DNA of 64,000 nucleotides, from the NCBI RefSeq assembly GCF_030699305.1, contig NZ_JAUYNB010000037.1, forward strand, positions 30,126 to 94,125. Direction: 5' to 3'. A model generated the notes under the pieces. It made no database searches. It was not told the origin of the DNA and was given only the letters and a program-made list of their open reading frames with translations. Of the stretch, positions 17,536-25,982 are shown in pieces (position 1 is the first letter of the stretch; each line of letters starts with the position of its first letter). The translations under genes were made by a program, and so were the position numbers. This DNA is from Novosphingobium sp. GTDB lineage: Bacteria > Pseudomonadota > Alphaproteobacteria > Sphingomonadales > Sphingomonadaceae.

Positions 17536-18846
17536 TCAGGGGCGGCCAATGCTGGAATACTGGAACCCCTTGGCGCGCACTTCCGCCGGGTCATAGATGT
17601 TGCGCAGGTCAACCAGCACGGGCGCCCTGGCCAGCTTCTTCACCCGGTCAAAATCAAGCGCGCGGAAGGCGTCCCATTCGGTCACGATCACCACCGCGTC
17701 CGCGCCTTCGATCGCGGCATAGGCGCTGTCTTTCATCGCCACGTTGGCCATCAGCGGCGCGGCGTGGCCCATCCCTTCGGGGTCATAGGCGGCAACCTTT
17801 ACCCCGGCATCGTGCAGCGCCAGCGCGATGGCGATCGACGGGGCATCGCGCATGTCGTCGGTATTGGGCTTGAAGGTCAGGCCCAGCAGCGCAACCTGCT
17901 TGCCGCGCGCTTCATCCATGCCGCCCAGCGCGTCGATCACCTTGCGGCCCATGGCGCGCTTGCGGGCATCGTTGACCTTGACCACCGCTTCGACGATCCG
18001 GGTCGGCGCTTCGTAATCTTCCGCCGTCTTGAGCAGCGCCAGCGTGTCCTTGGGGAAGCACGATCCGCCATAGCCCGGCCCGGCATGGAGGAACTTGGAC
18101 CCGATCCGCCCGTCCATCCCGATCCCGCGCGACACGTCCTGCACGTTCGCGCCGACCTTTTCGCACAAGTCGGCCATTTCGTTGATGAACGTGATCTTCA
18201 CTGCCAGAAACGCATTGGCGGCATACTTGATCAACTCGGACGAGCGCCGCGAGGTGAACAGGATCGGCGCCTTGTTCAGGAACAGCGGGCGATAGACCTC
18301 GTTCATCACCCCGCGCGCCCATTCATCCTCGGTGCCCACGACAATCCGGTCCGGCCGCTTGAAATCGCTGATCGCCGCGCCTTCGCGCAGGAACTCGGGG
18401 TTGGAGGCCACCGCGACCTGCACGCCTGATCCCGCTTCGCGCAGGATCCGTTCCACTTCATCGCCGGTGCCGACCGGGACGGTCGATTTGGTGACGATCA
18501 CGGCGGGGTGCCTCAGGTGCTCGCCGATTTCCTGGGCCACGGCATAGACATAGGACAAGTCGGCGTGGCCATCGCCCCGGCGGCTGGGGGTGCCAACCGC
18601 GATGAAGATTGCGCCCGCGCCGTCGATTCCTTCGGCCAGATCGGTGGTGAACGACAGCCGCCCGGCCTTGACGTTTGAGGTGACCAGTTCGGCCAGCCCC
18701 GGCTCATAGATCGGCATGATCCCGGCTTTCAGGCTGTCGATCTTGGCCGGGTCCTTGTCGATGCAGACCACATCGTGGCCGAAATCGGCAAAACAGGCAC
18801 CTGAAACCAGCCCGACATAACCGGAACCAACCATTGCGATCTTCAT
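17536..18846 (-). CDS. ugd: UDP-glucose 6-dehydrogenase
   Basis: 436 residues. It oxidises UDP-glucose to UDP-glucuronate with two NAD+, supplying exopolysaccharide or LPS synthesis. The N-terminal Rossmann fold has GSGYVGLVSGACFADFGHDV, the central domain has KYAANAFLAVKITFINEM, and the catalytic Cys is in GPGYGGSCFPKD. The C-terminal UDP-binding domain contains LGLTFKPNTDDMRDAPS. The start overlaps the stop of the upstream phosphatase gene by four bases (ATGA), so the two are an operon. The symbol is used in the broad sense for this enzyme. Confidence 0.96.
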   Translation of the reverse strand: MKIAMVGSGYVGLVSGACFADFGHDVVCIDKDPAKIDSLKAGIMPIYEPGLAELVTSNVKAGRLSFTTDLAEGIDGAGAIFIAVGTPSRRGDGHADLSYVYAVAQEIGEHLRHPAVIVTKSTVPVGTGDEVERILREAGSGVQVAVASNPEFLREGAAISDFKRPDRIVVGTEDEWARGVMNEVYRPLFLNKAPILFTSRRSSELIKYAANAFLAVKITFINEMADLCEKVGANVQDVSRGIGMDGRIGSKFLHAGPGYGGSCFPKDTLALLKTAEDYEAPTRIVEAVVKVNDARKRAMGRKVIDALGGMDEARGKQVALLGLTFKPNTDDMRDAPSIAIALALHDAGVKVAAYDPEGMGHAAPLMANVAMKDSAYAAIEGADAVVIVTEWDAFRALDFDRVKKLARAPVLVDLRNIYDPAEVRAKGFQYSSIGRP

Positions 18847-19670
18847 GAAATGCTCCTTTGCGCGACGCGGACCGCGCCGTCTTCCATCCGCGCCTCGATC
18901 AGCCAGCGGGTTGCCCCTTCGAGGCCGAGTGCGGTCAGCACGCCGGTCTCATAGGCGCCGGTATCGATGCCGATGCGGTTATGCCGGACGTCCGGCTGTT
19001 TGAAAATGGTATGGCCATGCACCACCACCGCGCCGTGGCTGCCGGGATGGTCCAGAAAGGGCTGGCGAATCCAGCGCAGATCGCTGATCCGCTGCTGATC
19101 GAGCGGCAGATCGGGCAGGATCCCGGCGTGGACGAACAGGTAATCGCCCAGCGCAATCGTGTCTTCGAACGCACGGATGAAGGCGATGTCTCCGGCGGGA
19201 ATTGCGGCCCGCATCAGCGCCTGCGTTTCGGTCAGGTCGGCGGCCTGATAGGCGTCCTCGTCCACGCCATAGCTGAGCACGGTTTCCTTGCCGCCATAGC
19301 GCAGGAAGTGGCGCAGCACTTCGGGCTTTTCCAGACTGTCGAGGAACATCTCCTCGTGATTGCCCATCAGCACGCGCACGGTGCGCGCCGCCTGCCAGGC
19401 CCGCGCCCGCGCGACCACCCCGGCGCTGTCGGGGCCGCGATCGATCAGGTCGCCCAGCAGGACCACCGTGGTCTGCGCCCCGCCGCGCGCGGTGTCATCG
19501 GCATCGACCGCTTGCGCCAGCGCGGCGAACAGATCGGCGCGGCCGTGGATATCGCCCACGGCATAGGCGCGCTGGCCATCGGGCAGCGCGGCAGCCGGGG
19601 CGGCCGGACGGGCCGAAAACAATGAACGCAGCCTGGAAAGCATCGGAACCTTGGTGTTGCGCTGCACCAT
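18843..19670 (-). CDS. PPP-type metallophosphoesterase (serine/threonine protein phosphatase-like)
   Basis: 275 residues. The calcineurin-like di-metal motifs are in order: GDIHG (39-43), LLGDLIDRGPDS, MGNHEEM, then VHAGI and VVHGHT. This pattern matches bacterial PrpA/PrpB or lambda-phosphatase-like enzymes. It is coupled to ugd by a stop/start overlap, which suggests a role in regulating polysaccharide synthesis or in dephosphorylating a related substrate; that is inference. An alternative ATG at 19643 has AAGG just upstream and would remove nine residues. Confidence 0.9.
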   Translation of the reverse strand: MVQRNTKVPMLSRLRSLFSARPAAPAAALPDGQRAYAVGDIHGRADLFAALAQAVDADDTARGGAQTTVVLLGDLIDRGPDSAGVVARARAWQAARTVRVLMGNHEEMFLDSLEKPEVLRHFLRYGGKETVLSYGVDEDAYQAADLTETQALMRAAIPAGDIAFIRAFEDTIALGDYLFVHAGILPDLPLDQQRISDLRWIRQPFLDHPGSHGAVVVHGHTIFKQPDVRHNRIGIDTGAYETGVLTALGLEGATRWLIEARMEDGAVRVAQRSIS

Positions 19671-19920
19671 ATAGCGAACGCGGGGTTGCCGAACAACGGC
19701 AACTATGCGCGCACAGGCTCAGGCCCGCCGCACGCGGGCGGCGTTGCCATAAAACCACACTGTGCGGCCTTTGCGCAATCTTTGTGCGCTTTTCCCCTTG
19801 TGCGGTGCAGCAAAAACATGTTGAGGATCGTTTGTCCGCAGTGATTGCCTCCGAATAACGAGGGGCAACGGGGCGGATGCAGGTGGGACGAAGCACCAAA
19901 CAATCGTAAGGAAGATTGAC

Positions 19921-20670
19921 ATGCTCACGTCCGTCCGCGGTATTGTCGCCGCTACTATCCTCGCCGGCTGCGGATTGGCCGCTACTCCCGCTTTTGCCGA
20001 CGAAACCGACCCGCCCAGCGATGTGACGGTGTCCGGCAACGTTGCTCTGGTCACCGACTACCGGTTCCGCGGGCTGTCGCTCAGCGGTGGCGATTTCGCC
20101 GTGCAGGGCACGATCAACGTCAATCACTCCAGCGGGTTCTACGCTGGCGTGTGGGCGTCCAGCCTTGAAGATTCGGCCGTTTACGGCAGCACCGAAGTCG
20201 ACGTCTATGCCGGCTGGACCGGTGAAGTCGCCTCCGGCGTGACCGCCGATGTCGGCCTGCTGTATTACGTCTACCCGAACGGCACGGTTGGCGATGCCAA
20301 CGTGTTCGAACCCTATGCCTCGATCACCGGCGCAATCGGCCCGGTGACCGCCAAGGTCGGCGTTGCCTATGCCTGGAAGCAGAACTCGCTGGGCGGTGAC
20401 GACAACCTGTATCTCTACAACGATCTGTCGCTGGCCATTCCGGAAACCCCGCTGAGCCTGTCGACCCACATCGGCTACACCGATGGCGCGCTGTCGCCCA
20501 AGGTGCTGACCGGCGCGGGCCTTGGCGGCGGCTGGGATTACTCGGTCGGGGCCAGCTATGCCGTGACCAAGAACCTGTCGGTCGGCGTCAGCTATATCGG
20601 CGTTGACGGCACCTCGATCAGCAGCTTCTCGAACGACGCTGTCGTCGGCACGCTGAAGTTCGCGTTCTGA
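19921..20670 (+). CDS. TorF-family putative porin
   Basis: 249 residues. A signal peptide ending ATPAFA is followed by a beta-barrel of amphipathic strands closing with GTLKFAF. The early motif VTDYRFRGLSLSGGDFAVQG is the hallmark of the TIGR02001/TorF-type porins common in sphingomonads. Such genes often precede glnK-amtB, but no nitrogen genes follow here. A good ribosome site (AAGGAAG) precedes the ATG, and a hairpin follows the stop. Substrate unknown. Confidence 0.88.
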   Translation: MLTSVRGIVAATILAGCGLAATPAFADETDPPSDVTVSGNVALVTDYRFRGLSLSGGDFAVQGTINVNHSSGFYAGVWASSLEDSAVYGSTEVDVYAGWTGEVASGVTADVGLLYYVYPNGTVGDANVFEPYASITGAIGPVTAKVGVAYAWKQNSLGGDDNLYLYNDLSLAIPETPLSLSTHIGYTDGALSPKVLTGAGLGGGWDYSVGASYAVTKNLSVGVSYIGVDGTSISSFSNDAVVGTLKFAF

Positions 20671-20697
20671 TCGACCGATAAGACACACGCACCAATG

Positions 20698-20729
20698 CGG
20701 CCCGTCCCGGAAAAATCCGGGGCGGGCCG
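20698..20729. terminator. Hairpin between the TorF porin gene and the convergent SIMPL gene
   Basis: CGGCCCGTCCCGG (20698-20710) pairs with CCGGGGCGGGCCG (20717-20729) around AAAAAT, with one mismatch-tolerant position. It lies between two converging genes and has no long T-run. Confidence 0.6.
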
Positions 20730-20753
20730 TGTCGTTTCAGGGGTCCGGCCGGT

Positions 20754-21524
20754 TCAGTCGAGCGAGAACTGGACCGTGGTGACCACGCGCACTTTCTTGA
20801 ACGGGGTGTCAGCCATGCCCCAGCTGCCGCCGCCGCTGTCATCGCCGCTGGTCGCATCGCGGTCCATGACCGAGAAATAGCCCTGCGTGGCGCTGCGGAT
20901 GCTGCCCACGCTGGTGCCGCTGTCCTTGGCGAACTGTTCGGCCGAGGCGCGCGCGTCCTTGGTCGCTGCCGCGATCATCGCAGGCTTGATCGCGTTCAGG
21001 CCGGTGAAGCTGTAATTGATGCCCGATCCGTCTTCCAGCACCACGCCCTGCCGGACCAGATCGAACTGCCGCTTGGCGGCGGTCTGGGCGCGCTGGATAT
21101 CGGTAGTGCGCAAGGCAAAGCGTTGGCGCACGGTAAAGCGCGGCACGCCGTTGTCGGTATATTGCGATACGTTGACGCCGGTCGGTTGCAGATCGGCGGC
21201 GGGGAAGCCCGACTGGTTGAAGAACGCCCGGATCGCCGCGCCATCGCGGTCAGCGCCGGCCTGGGCGGTGGCCAGATCGGTCGCGGTGGAACTGAATGAC
21301 AGCGTCCAGGTGGCCAGATCGGCGGTCACATTGCGTTCGGCCAGCCCGCGCACGGTGACCGCGCGATCGGCTTCCTTGGCCCGGACCAGCCCGTTGCCCA
21401 GCAGGTAACCGCCCACGATCAGCCCGATGGCCAGCACCCCGGCGCTGGCGAGGTAGCGCTGCGTTGGCCGGTCGCGCCAGAATGCGGTGGCGGTGGCGGA
21501 CGGATCGAGGCTAGAGTCGGACAT
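20754..21524 (-). CDS. SIMPL domain (DUF541) membrane-anchored periplasmic protein
   Basis: 256 residues. One N-terminal membrane anchor (about 25-48, YLASAGVLAIGLIVGGYLLG) is followed by a SIMPL/DUF541 domain. It begins AVTVRGLAERNVTADLATWTLSFS and contains the ARASAEQFAKDSG helix and a C-terminal VRVVTTVQFSLD strand. BP26-type SIMPL proteins form oligomeric rings in the periplasm; their role is unclear. The ATG at 21524 has AGGGAGA upstream. The open frame extends far beyond this ATG, but over sequence opposite the glyoxalase gene with no protein-like features. Confidence 0.88.
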   Translation of the reverse strand: MSDSSLDPSATATAFWRDRPTQRYLASAGVLAIGLIVGGYLLGNGLVRAKEADRAVTVRGLAERNVTADLATWTLSFSSTATDLATAQAGADRDGAAIRAFFNQSGFPAADLQPTGVNVSQYTDNGVPRFTVRQRFALRTTDIQRAQTAAKRQFDLVRQGVVLEDGSGINYSFTGLNAIKPAMIAAATKDARASAEQFAKDSGTSVGSIRSATQGYFSVMDRDATSGDDSGGGSWGMADTPFKKVRVVTTVQFSLD

Positions 21525-21620
21525 GGGGGATTCTCCCTGTTGGCTGGGCGAACAGTGCGCCGCGCCAGCTGTCTGCACGATGAACCGTTCTTTTTTGTCG
21601 ATCAACCGTTGGGCGAACCG

Positions 21621-22055
21621 ATGACCAAATTTCTGCACACGATGATCCGCGTGACCGATCCGGATGCGACCATAGCCTTTTTCAAGCTGATCGGGCTGGA
21701 TGAAGTGCGCCGCTTTTCCAGTGATCCGGGCCGCTTCACCCTGATCTTCCTGGCCGCACCGGGGCAGGAAGGACTGGCCGAGGTTGAGCTGACCTATAAC
21801 TGGCCGCCAGAGGACGGGGCGCAGGAAAGCTATACCGGCGGGCGCAATTTCGGGCATCTCGCCTACCGGGTGGACAATATCTATGAAACTTGCGCGGCGC
21901 TGGCAGCGGCCGGCCACGTGATCCACCGCCCCCCGCGCGACGGGCACATGGCGTTCGTGAAATCGCCCGACGGGATCTCGGTCGAACTGCTGCAGGACGG
22001 GCATCTGCCGCCGCAGGAACCCTGGGCGAGCATGGCCAATACCGGCAGCTGGTAA
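21621..22055 (+). CDS. gloA: Lactoylglutathione lyase (glyoxalase I)
   Basis: 144 residues. It converts the methylglyoxal-glutathione hemithioacetal to S-lactoylglutathione in the cytosol. The metal ligands of the vicinal oxygen chelate fold are visible: the N-terminal His in FLHTMIRVTD, Glu in EVELTYNW, His in NFGHLAYRVD and Glu in GISVELLQ. The start at 21621 gives MTKFLHTMIRV, matching the family. It is about 110 bases before the haloalkane dehalogenase gene. Confidence 0.93.
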   Translation: MTKFLHTMIRVTDPDATIAFFKLIGLDEVRRFSSDPGRFTLIFLAAPGQEGLAEVELTYNWPPEDGAQESYTGGRNFGHLAYRVDNIYETCAALAAAGHVIHRPPRDGHMAFVKSPDGISVELLQDGHLPPQEPWASMANTGSW

Positions 22056-22165
22056 GCGCGGGGTCAGCGCTCCTGATCCCGGTCGTTGCAACTACGCGCC
22101 AATCTGCCATCATCGCCAGCAGCCGGAACCCGGAGCACAGCCGGGACCGGAGGGGGGAAATTGCC

Positions 22166-23068
22166 ATGAAAGTCCTTCGCACACCCGACGCGGCCTTTGC
22201 CGGGATCGCCGATTTTCCGTTCGCGCCCCGCTATGCCGAGGTCACCGATCCGCAGGACGGCACCGTGCTGCGGGTCCATTACATCGATGAAGGGCAGCAG
22301 GACGCCCCGGTGGTGCTGATGATGCATGGCGAGCCGACGTGGAGTTACCTCTATCGCCACATGATCGGCCCGGTCGTGGACGCGGGCTTTCGCGTGGTTG
22401 CGCCCGATCTGATCGGGTTCGGCAAATCCGACAAGCCCGCCGCGCAGGGCGATTACAGCTATGCCCGCCATGTTGCGTGGATGCGCAGCTGGGTTGAGCA
22501 GCTCGATCTGCGCAGGATCACGCTGGTCTGTCAGGACTGGGGCTCGCTGGTGGGTCTGCGGCTGGCGGCGGCGATGCCGGACCGGTTCGCCGGGGTGGCC
22601 CTTGCCAACGGCGGCCTGCCGGAAGGCGATCCGGCCCCGCGCGCGTTCCGGATCTGGCGGGCGTTTTCGCGCTATAGTCCGCTGTTCCCGATTGGCCGGA
22701 TCGTCAACGCGGGCACCAAACGGTCGCTCAGCGCGGCTGAAATCGCGGCCTATGATGCGCCCTTTCCGGATGGCCGCTATAAGGCGGGCGCGCGGATTTT
22801 TCCCAGCTATGTGCCGTTTGGCGATAACGTGGCCGTGCCGGACCAGCGCGCGGCATGGGCTGTGTTCGAAACCTGGGACAAGCCGTTCCTGTGCTGCTTC
22901 AGCGATGGCGATCCGATCACGCGCGGCGGGGATCAACGCTTTATCGGGCGCGTTCCCGGCACGGCGGGTCAGGCGCACACGACCCTGCATGGCGGGCATT
23001 TCGTGCAGGAAGACGATCCGCAGGGCTTTGCCCGCTGCGCGCTGGAGGTTGCCCGCCAGTCGCGCTGA
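22166..23068 (+). CDS. dhmA: Haloalkane dehalogenase (HLD-I type alpha/beta hydrolase)
   Basis: 300 residues. It cleaves carbon-halogen bonds hydrolytically. The oxyanion motif HGEPTWSYLYRHM (54-66), the nucleophile elbow VCQDWGS with D124 and halide-binding W125, the acid D249 in FSDGDP, and the base H278 in HGGHFVQEDDP form the triad. A Trp in the cap (FRIWRAF, about W164) is a plausible second halide ligand, as in the DhlA subfamily. A strong GGAGGGGG ribosome site precedes the ATG. The natural substrate cannot be told; epoxide hydrolase is less likely because W125 follows the nucleophile and the cap lacks an obvious Tyr pair. Confidence 0.88.
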   Translation: MKVLRTPDAAFAGIADFPFAPRYAEVTDPQDGTVLRVHYIDEGQQDAPVVLMMHGEPTWSYLYRHMIGPVVDAGFRVVAPDLIGFGKSDKPAAQGDYSYARHVAWMRSWVEQLDLRRITLVCQDWGSLVGLRLAAAMPDRFAGVALANGGLPEGDPAPRAFRIWRAFSRYSPLFPIGRIVNAGTKRSLSAAEIAAYDAPFPDGRYKAGARIFPSYVPFGDNVAVPDQRAAWAVFETWDKPFLCCFSDGDPITRGGDQRFIGRVPGTAGQAHTTLHGGHFVQEDDPQGFARCALEVARQSR

Positions 23069-23089
23069 TCGGGCCTGATTGCGCGTGGA

Positions 23090-23692
23090 TCAGCCGACCA
23101 GCGACGCCTCGATCGCGATGCGGATCGCTTCGGAGGTGTGGTTGGCGCCCATCTTGTTCAGCATGTTGGCGCGGTGGATTTCGACCGTGCGCGGGCTGAT
23201 CGCCAGCCGTTCCCCGATCAGCCGGTTGGACAGGCCATCGGCGACCCCTGCCAGCACTTCGCGTTCGCGCTTGGTCAGGCGCTGAACCCGGCTGCGGGCC
23301 ATCGCTTCGCGCAGCTTGACCGTGCCCAGCGATCCGCTGCTTTCTTCTGCAACGATCAGCGCCTGCCTGACCTCGGCAAGGCCGAATGGCCATTCCAGAT
23401 AGTCGATCGCCCCATTGAGCACGGCCTGCACCACCTGGTTGGTCCCTGGATTGGCGCCATAGGCCACCAGCGGCAACCACTGGCCCAGGTCCGTCATCAT
23501 CTTGATCGCGCGCTGCACGTTCTGGCCATCATCATGGATCAGGATCAACCCGTCGCGCGGCCACCGGGCGACCAGTTCGTCCAGATGTTCAAACGGTTCG
23601 ACGTGGATCGGGGTGCCCGCCAAGGCATGACTGATCGATGCGCGGCGACGAAGGTCGTTGTCCACAAGGGAGAGGTTTGTTCGCTGGGTCAT
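23090..23692 (-). CDS. LuxR/FixJ-type response regulator with degenerate receiver domain
   Basis: 200 residues. The N-terminal receiver-like domain (about 7-110) keeps DND at 11-13 and a possible phosphoacceptor D54 in LILIHDDG, but the conserved Lys is replaced by Trp in YLEWPFGLAEV (W101), and the Thr/Ser switch residue is not evident in PLVAYGAN. The C-terminal LuxR HTH is standard (LTKREREVLAGVADGLSNRLIG, ISPRTVEIHRANMLNKMGA). It lies downstream of fliS on the same strand and may have belonged to flagellar control. ATG 23692 gives the expected N-terminus; an upstream 59-codon extension is in AT-richer, non-coding-like sequence. Confidence 0.82.
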   Translation of the reverse strand: MTQRTNLSLVDNDLRRRASISHALAGTPIHVEPFEHLDELVARWPRDGLILIHDDGQNVQRAIKMMTDLGQWLPLVAYGANPGTNQVVQAVLNGAIDYLEWPFGLAEVRQALIVAEESSGSLGTVKLREAMARSRVQRLTKREREVLAGVADGLSNRLIGERLAISPRTVEIHRANMLNKMGANHTSEAIRIAIEASLVG

Positions 23693-23887
23693 GGTCACGA
23701 TACTACCGGTTTTTCCGTAGGGGTAATCTGGAAGTGCATCCATTTCAGGGTGCATTTGTATCCATTTTCGACAGATATGGTTTATTGGGGTTTGTTTACT
23801 TACTGGGGGATTGTGCGCAAATTGTGCGGAACAGGCGGTCCTAAAATTTGATAAGTAACCGAATTTCAAATGCTTATAAATTGGGTG

Positions 23888-24286
23888 CTATTGCAGCGAC
23901 TGATCGGAGTTGTGCACTTGCCCGGACATCGCCCGCGCAATGTCAATGAAATCGCTGCGGATCGTCTGCAACGCCGCCGGATTGAAACTCAGCACACTGT
24001 CGAGCACCGTCCGCCGCGCCGCTTCGTACAGCTGGATCAGCGCCGGGCCGACCGCTGCTTCGGGGCTGACCCCCAGTTGCAGCGCGGTGAGCGCCGACAT
24101 CGCGCGGGTCAGTGACTGGCTTTTCAGGCGGTTGTCGCCGCGCTCATGCGCAAACTGCGCGCTGCCCAGCGCACCGATCAGCTGTTCGTAACACAGCGCG
24201 ACCAGCGGCTGCGGGGTGGCACCCGCCACGCGGGCGTCGAAATCGACCTTGCGATAGGCCTCATGCGGGGAACGCAGCATCAGCAT
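23888..24286 (-). CDS. fliS: Flagellar export chaperone FliS
   Basis: 132 residues. It binds the C-terminus of flagellin and delivers it to the export gate. The all-helical FliS pattern is seen: AYRKVDFDARVAGATPQPLVALCYEQLIGALGSA near the start, then ERGDNRLKSQSLTRAMSALTALQ and LYEAARRTVLDSV. The length is normal. The fliD gene ends three bases upstream, the usual fliD-fliS order. The flagellin gene nearby is only a fragment, so its normal client appears lost. Confidence 0.88.
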   Translation of the reverse strand: MLMLRSPHEAYRKVDFDARVAGATPQPLVALCYEQLIGALGSAQFAHERGDNRLKSQSLTRAMSALTALQLGVSPEAAVGPALIQLYEAARRTVLDSVLSFNPAALQTIRSDFIDIARAMSGQVHNSDQSLQ

Positions 24287-24289
24287 GGT

Positions 24290-25459
24290 TTAATTCCGCG
24301 ACGCGTTCCAGGCGTCGATCTGGTTTTGCAGGAAGGTCAGGGTTGACCGGAACGCGCCCACGCGGCTGTCCACCCCGGCAAAGCGCTGGGCCAGCTGCGC
24401 GCGCAGCTTTTCCTGCGATTCGATCAGTTTGGTCTGGTCGGCGCTGACCTGCGTCTGCCTGGCGGTATAGCGCGTGATCGACCCGCCCAGCGATCCCGGA
24501 TCGCTGGTGGCCAACGTGGTCCGCGCCAGCTTGTCGAGCGTGGCATAGACCCCGAACAGTCCGGTCGTGAACATCGCCGACACGCCGTCGGGGGAAGCTT
24601 TCAGCGTCGCGTTCAGTCGCGCGGTATCCAGCCGGAAGGTGCCGTCGCGGTTGGTGGCGAGGCCGAGGTCGGCCAGCGTCGCAGGCGTACCCTGCGCCGC
24701 GCCCGGCATCACGATACCGCCCGCCAGCGATGAGAGCGACCGGCGCAGCGCCCGCGCGCCGTAATCGCGGGCCAGATCGCCGGTCTGGGGATTGACGACG
24801 TCATTCAGCCCGCCGACCAGCTCGTTGAGCGCGGCGGTCAGGTCCTGCATGAACGTGGTGACGGTCGCAGTCGGCTCGCTGAACCGGATCGGCGTCGGTG
24901 AGCCCGCGTTGGTCCCGGTCAGCTTCAGGTTGAGGCCCGGTGCGGCCTCGTTGATCGTGTTGGATGCGGCGGTCATCGCCGCCCCGTCCAGCTTGTAGGC
25001 GGCATTACCCGCGCTGGCCAAAAGGCGCTTCGGGGCGGCGGCGGGTGTCCAGGCCAGCGCGGCCAGCTCTTCCTCGCCCACGGTTTCGGTCGCTTCCTGC
25101 ACGAAGCCGTTCACCGCGCCTTCCTTGCCCTTCAGCACCAGTTGCGCGCCATTGGCCCCGTTGGCGACATAGGCGGTAACGCCCGCATTCGCGCCGTTGA
25201 TCGCGCCCGCCACGTCGGCCAGTGTTGCGCCGCTGGCGATCGTGATGTCGACCGCCGCCTGCGCCGGATCGGCGGTAAAGCCCGCTCTGGCGACCGTGCC
25301 GAAGCGCAGCGTCAGCGTGCCCGATCCGGTCGGGCTGGTGGCGGCGGCCAGCGGCGGGGTGGTGAGCGTCTGGGCACTGGCCAGCGCGGCAAAGTCGACG
25401 CTGCTGCCCGCGCCGAGCGTGGCGATGATCGAGCTGGTTGCGGATGTGGTGCTGGGCAT
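24290..25459 (-). CDS. fliD: Flagellar cap protein FliD, probably with an internal N-terminal deletion
   Basis: 389 residues against about 450-480 for the family. The N-terminus SSIIATLGAGSSVDFAALA and the central block TLTTPPLAAATSPTGSGTLTLRFG are typical. So are the Ig-like domain (ITIASGATLADVAGAINGAN ...) and the C-terminal coiled coil ending LQNQIDAW. The usual ~70-90 residues between FAALA and AQTLTT, which carry the D0 coiled coil and first part of D1, are missing in frame. The product may therefore not cap a filament. It sits between the flhB scar and fliS. Confidence 0.8.
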   Translation of the reverse strand: MPSTTSATSSIIATLGAGSSVDFAALASAQTLTTPPLAAATSPTGSGTLTLRFGTVARAGFTADPAQAAVDITIASGATLADVAGAINGANAGVTAYVANGANGAQLVLKGKEGAVNGFVQEATETVGEEELAALAWTPAAAPKRLLASAGNAAYKLDGAAMTAASNTINEAAPGLNLKLTGTNAGSPTPIRFSEPTATVTTFMQDLTAALNELVGGLNDVVNPQTGDLARDYGARALRRSLSSLAGGIVMPGAAQGTPATLADLGLATNRDGTFRLDTARLNATLKASPDGVSAMFTTGLFGVYATLDKLARTTLATSDPGSLGGSITRYTARQTQVSADQTKLIESQEKLRAQLAQRFAGVDSRVGAFRSTLTFLQNQIDAWNASRN

Positions 25460-25489
25460 GTCTATTAGAACGGCAGCGCGCGGACGAAC

Positions 25490-25825
25490 TTAAGCATTCG
25501 CCCGGGGGTCCAGCCGTCCATCGGCATCGAACCGCAGCGCGACCGGCACCTCGATCGGCGGCGGGGCGATCCGCTCGCCGCGTTTGAGCGAAAACATGAA
25601 GGCCAGCACGCCCGCGACGGCGGCATAGAGCTCCTCGCGGATCACCTGATTTTCACGCGTGGTGAAATGGACCGAGCGCGCCAGCGCCGGATATTCCAGC
25701 GTCGGCACGCCGAGCTCAGCGGCCAGTTCGCGCATCGCCAGCGCCTTTTCCCCGCGTCCTTTGGCGAGCACCATCAGGATTGCGCTGCGGATCGCCAGCT
25801 CATGCTTTCTCAGCCACATCAGCAC
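25490..25825 (-). pseudogene. flhB: Remnant: FliL-like fragment joined to the C-terminal domain of FlhB
   Basis: An open frame of 111 codons from a GTG. From about residue 18 (VLAKGRGEKALAMRELAAEL ... IREELYAAVAGVLAFMFSL) it is the cytosolic C-terminal part of FlhB, after the NPTH autocleavage site, including the final VPVALRFDADG tail. The four membrane helices and NPTH are missing. The first ~20 residues (WLRKHELAIRSAILMVLA) resemble the FliL motif 'IR.AILMVLA' rather than FlhB. I infer a fliL/flhB deletion junction at the shared VLA/AKG codons. A stand-alone FhlB is the alternative, but the fliF scar immediately upstream favours a remnant. Confidence 0.7.
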
Positions 25826-25982
25826 GCGCCCGTCGCGCCGAGGTCACGTCATCCATGTCGAGTTCCAGCTGGATCTCGCTGGTGAAATTGCCCTGACCCA
25901 GAATCGGGGTCAGCAAGGTGTCGAGCTGCCCGCGCAGCTTTTCTTCCATCCGCACCTGCAGCCCCAATGCCGCCGATCCCGC
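25800..25982 (-). pseudogene. fliF: Remnant of flagellar MS-ring gene fliF
   Basis: Immediately after the stop of the sigma-54 activator, a 60-codon open stretch in the same frame reads LGLQVRMEEKLRGQL, DTLLTPILGQGNFTSEI and QLELDMDDVTSAR. This is the conserved periplasmic region of FliF ('LEE.L...I..LL.P..G.GN...E....LD...V...'). There is no start codon in front, the N-terminal membrane segment and the C-terminal FliG-binding tail are absent, and the frame runs into the fliL/flhB scar and stops at 25800. It lies where fliF would follow its activator. Confidence 0.75.
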
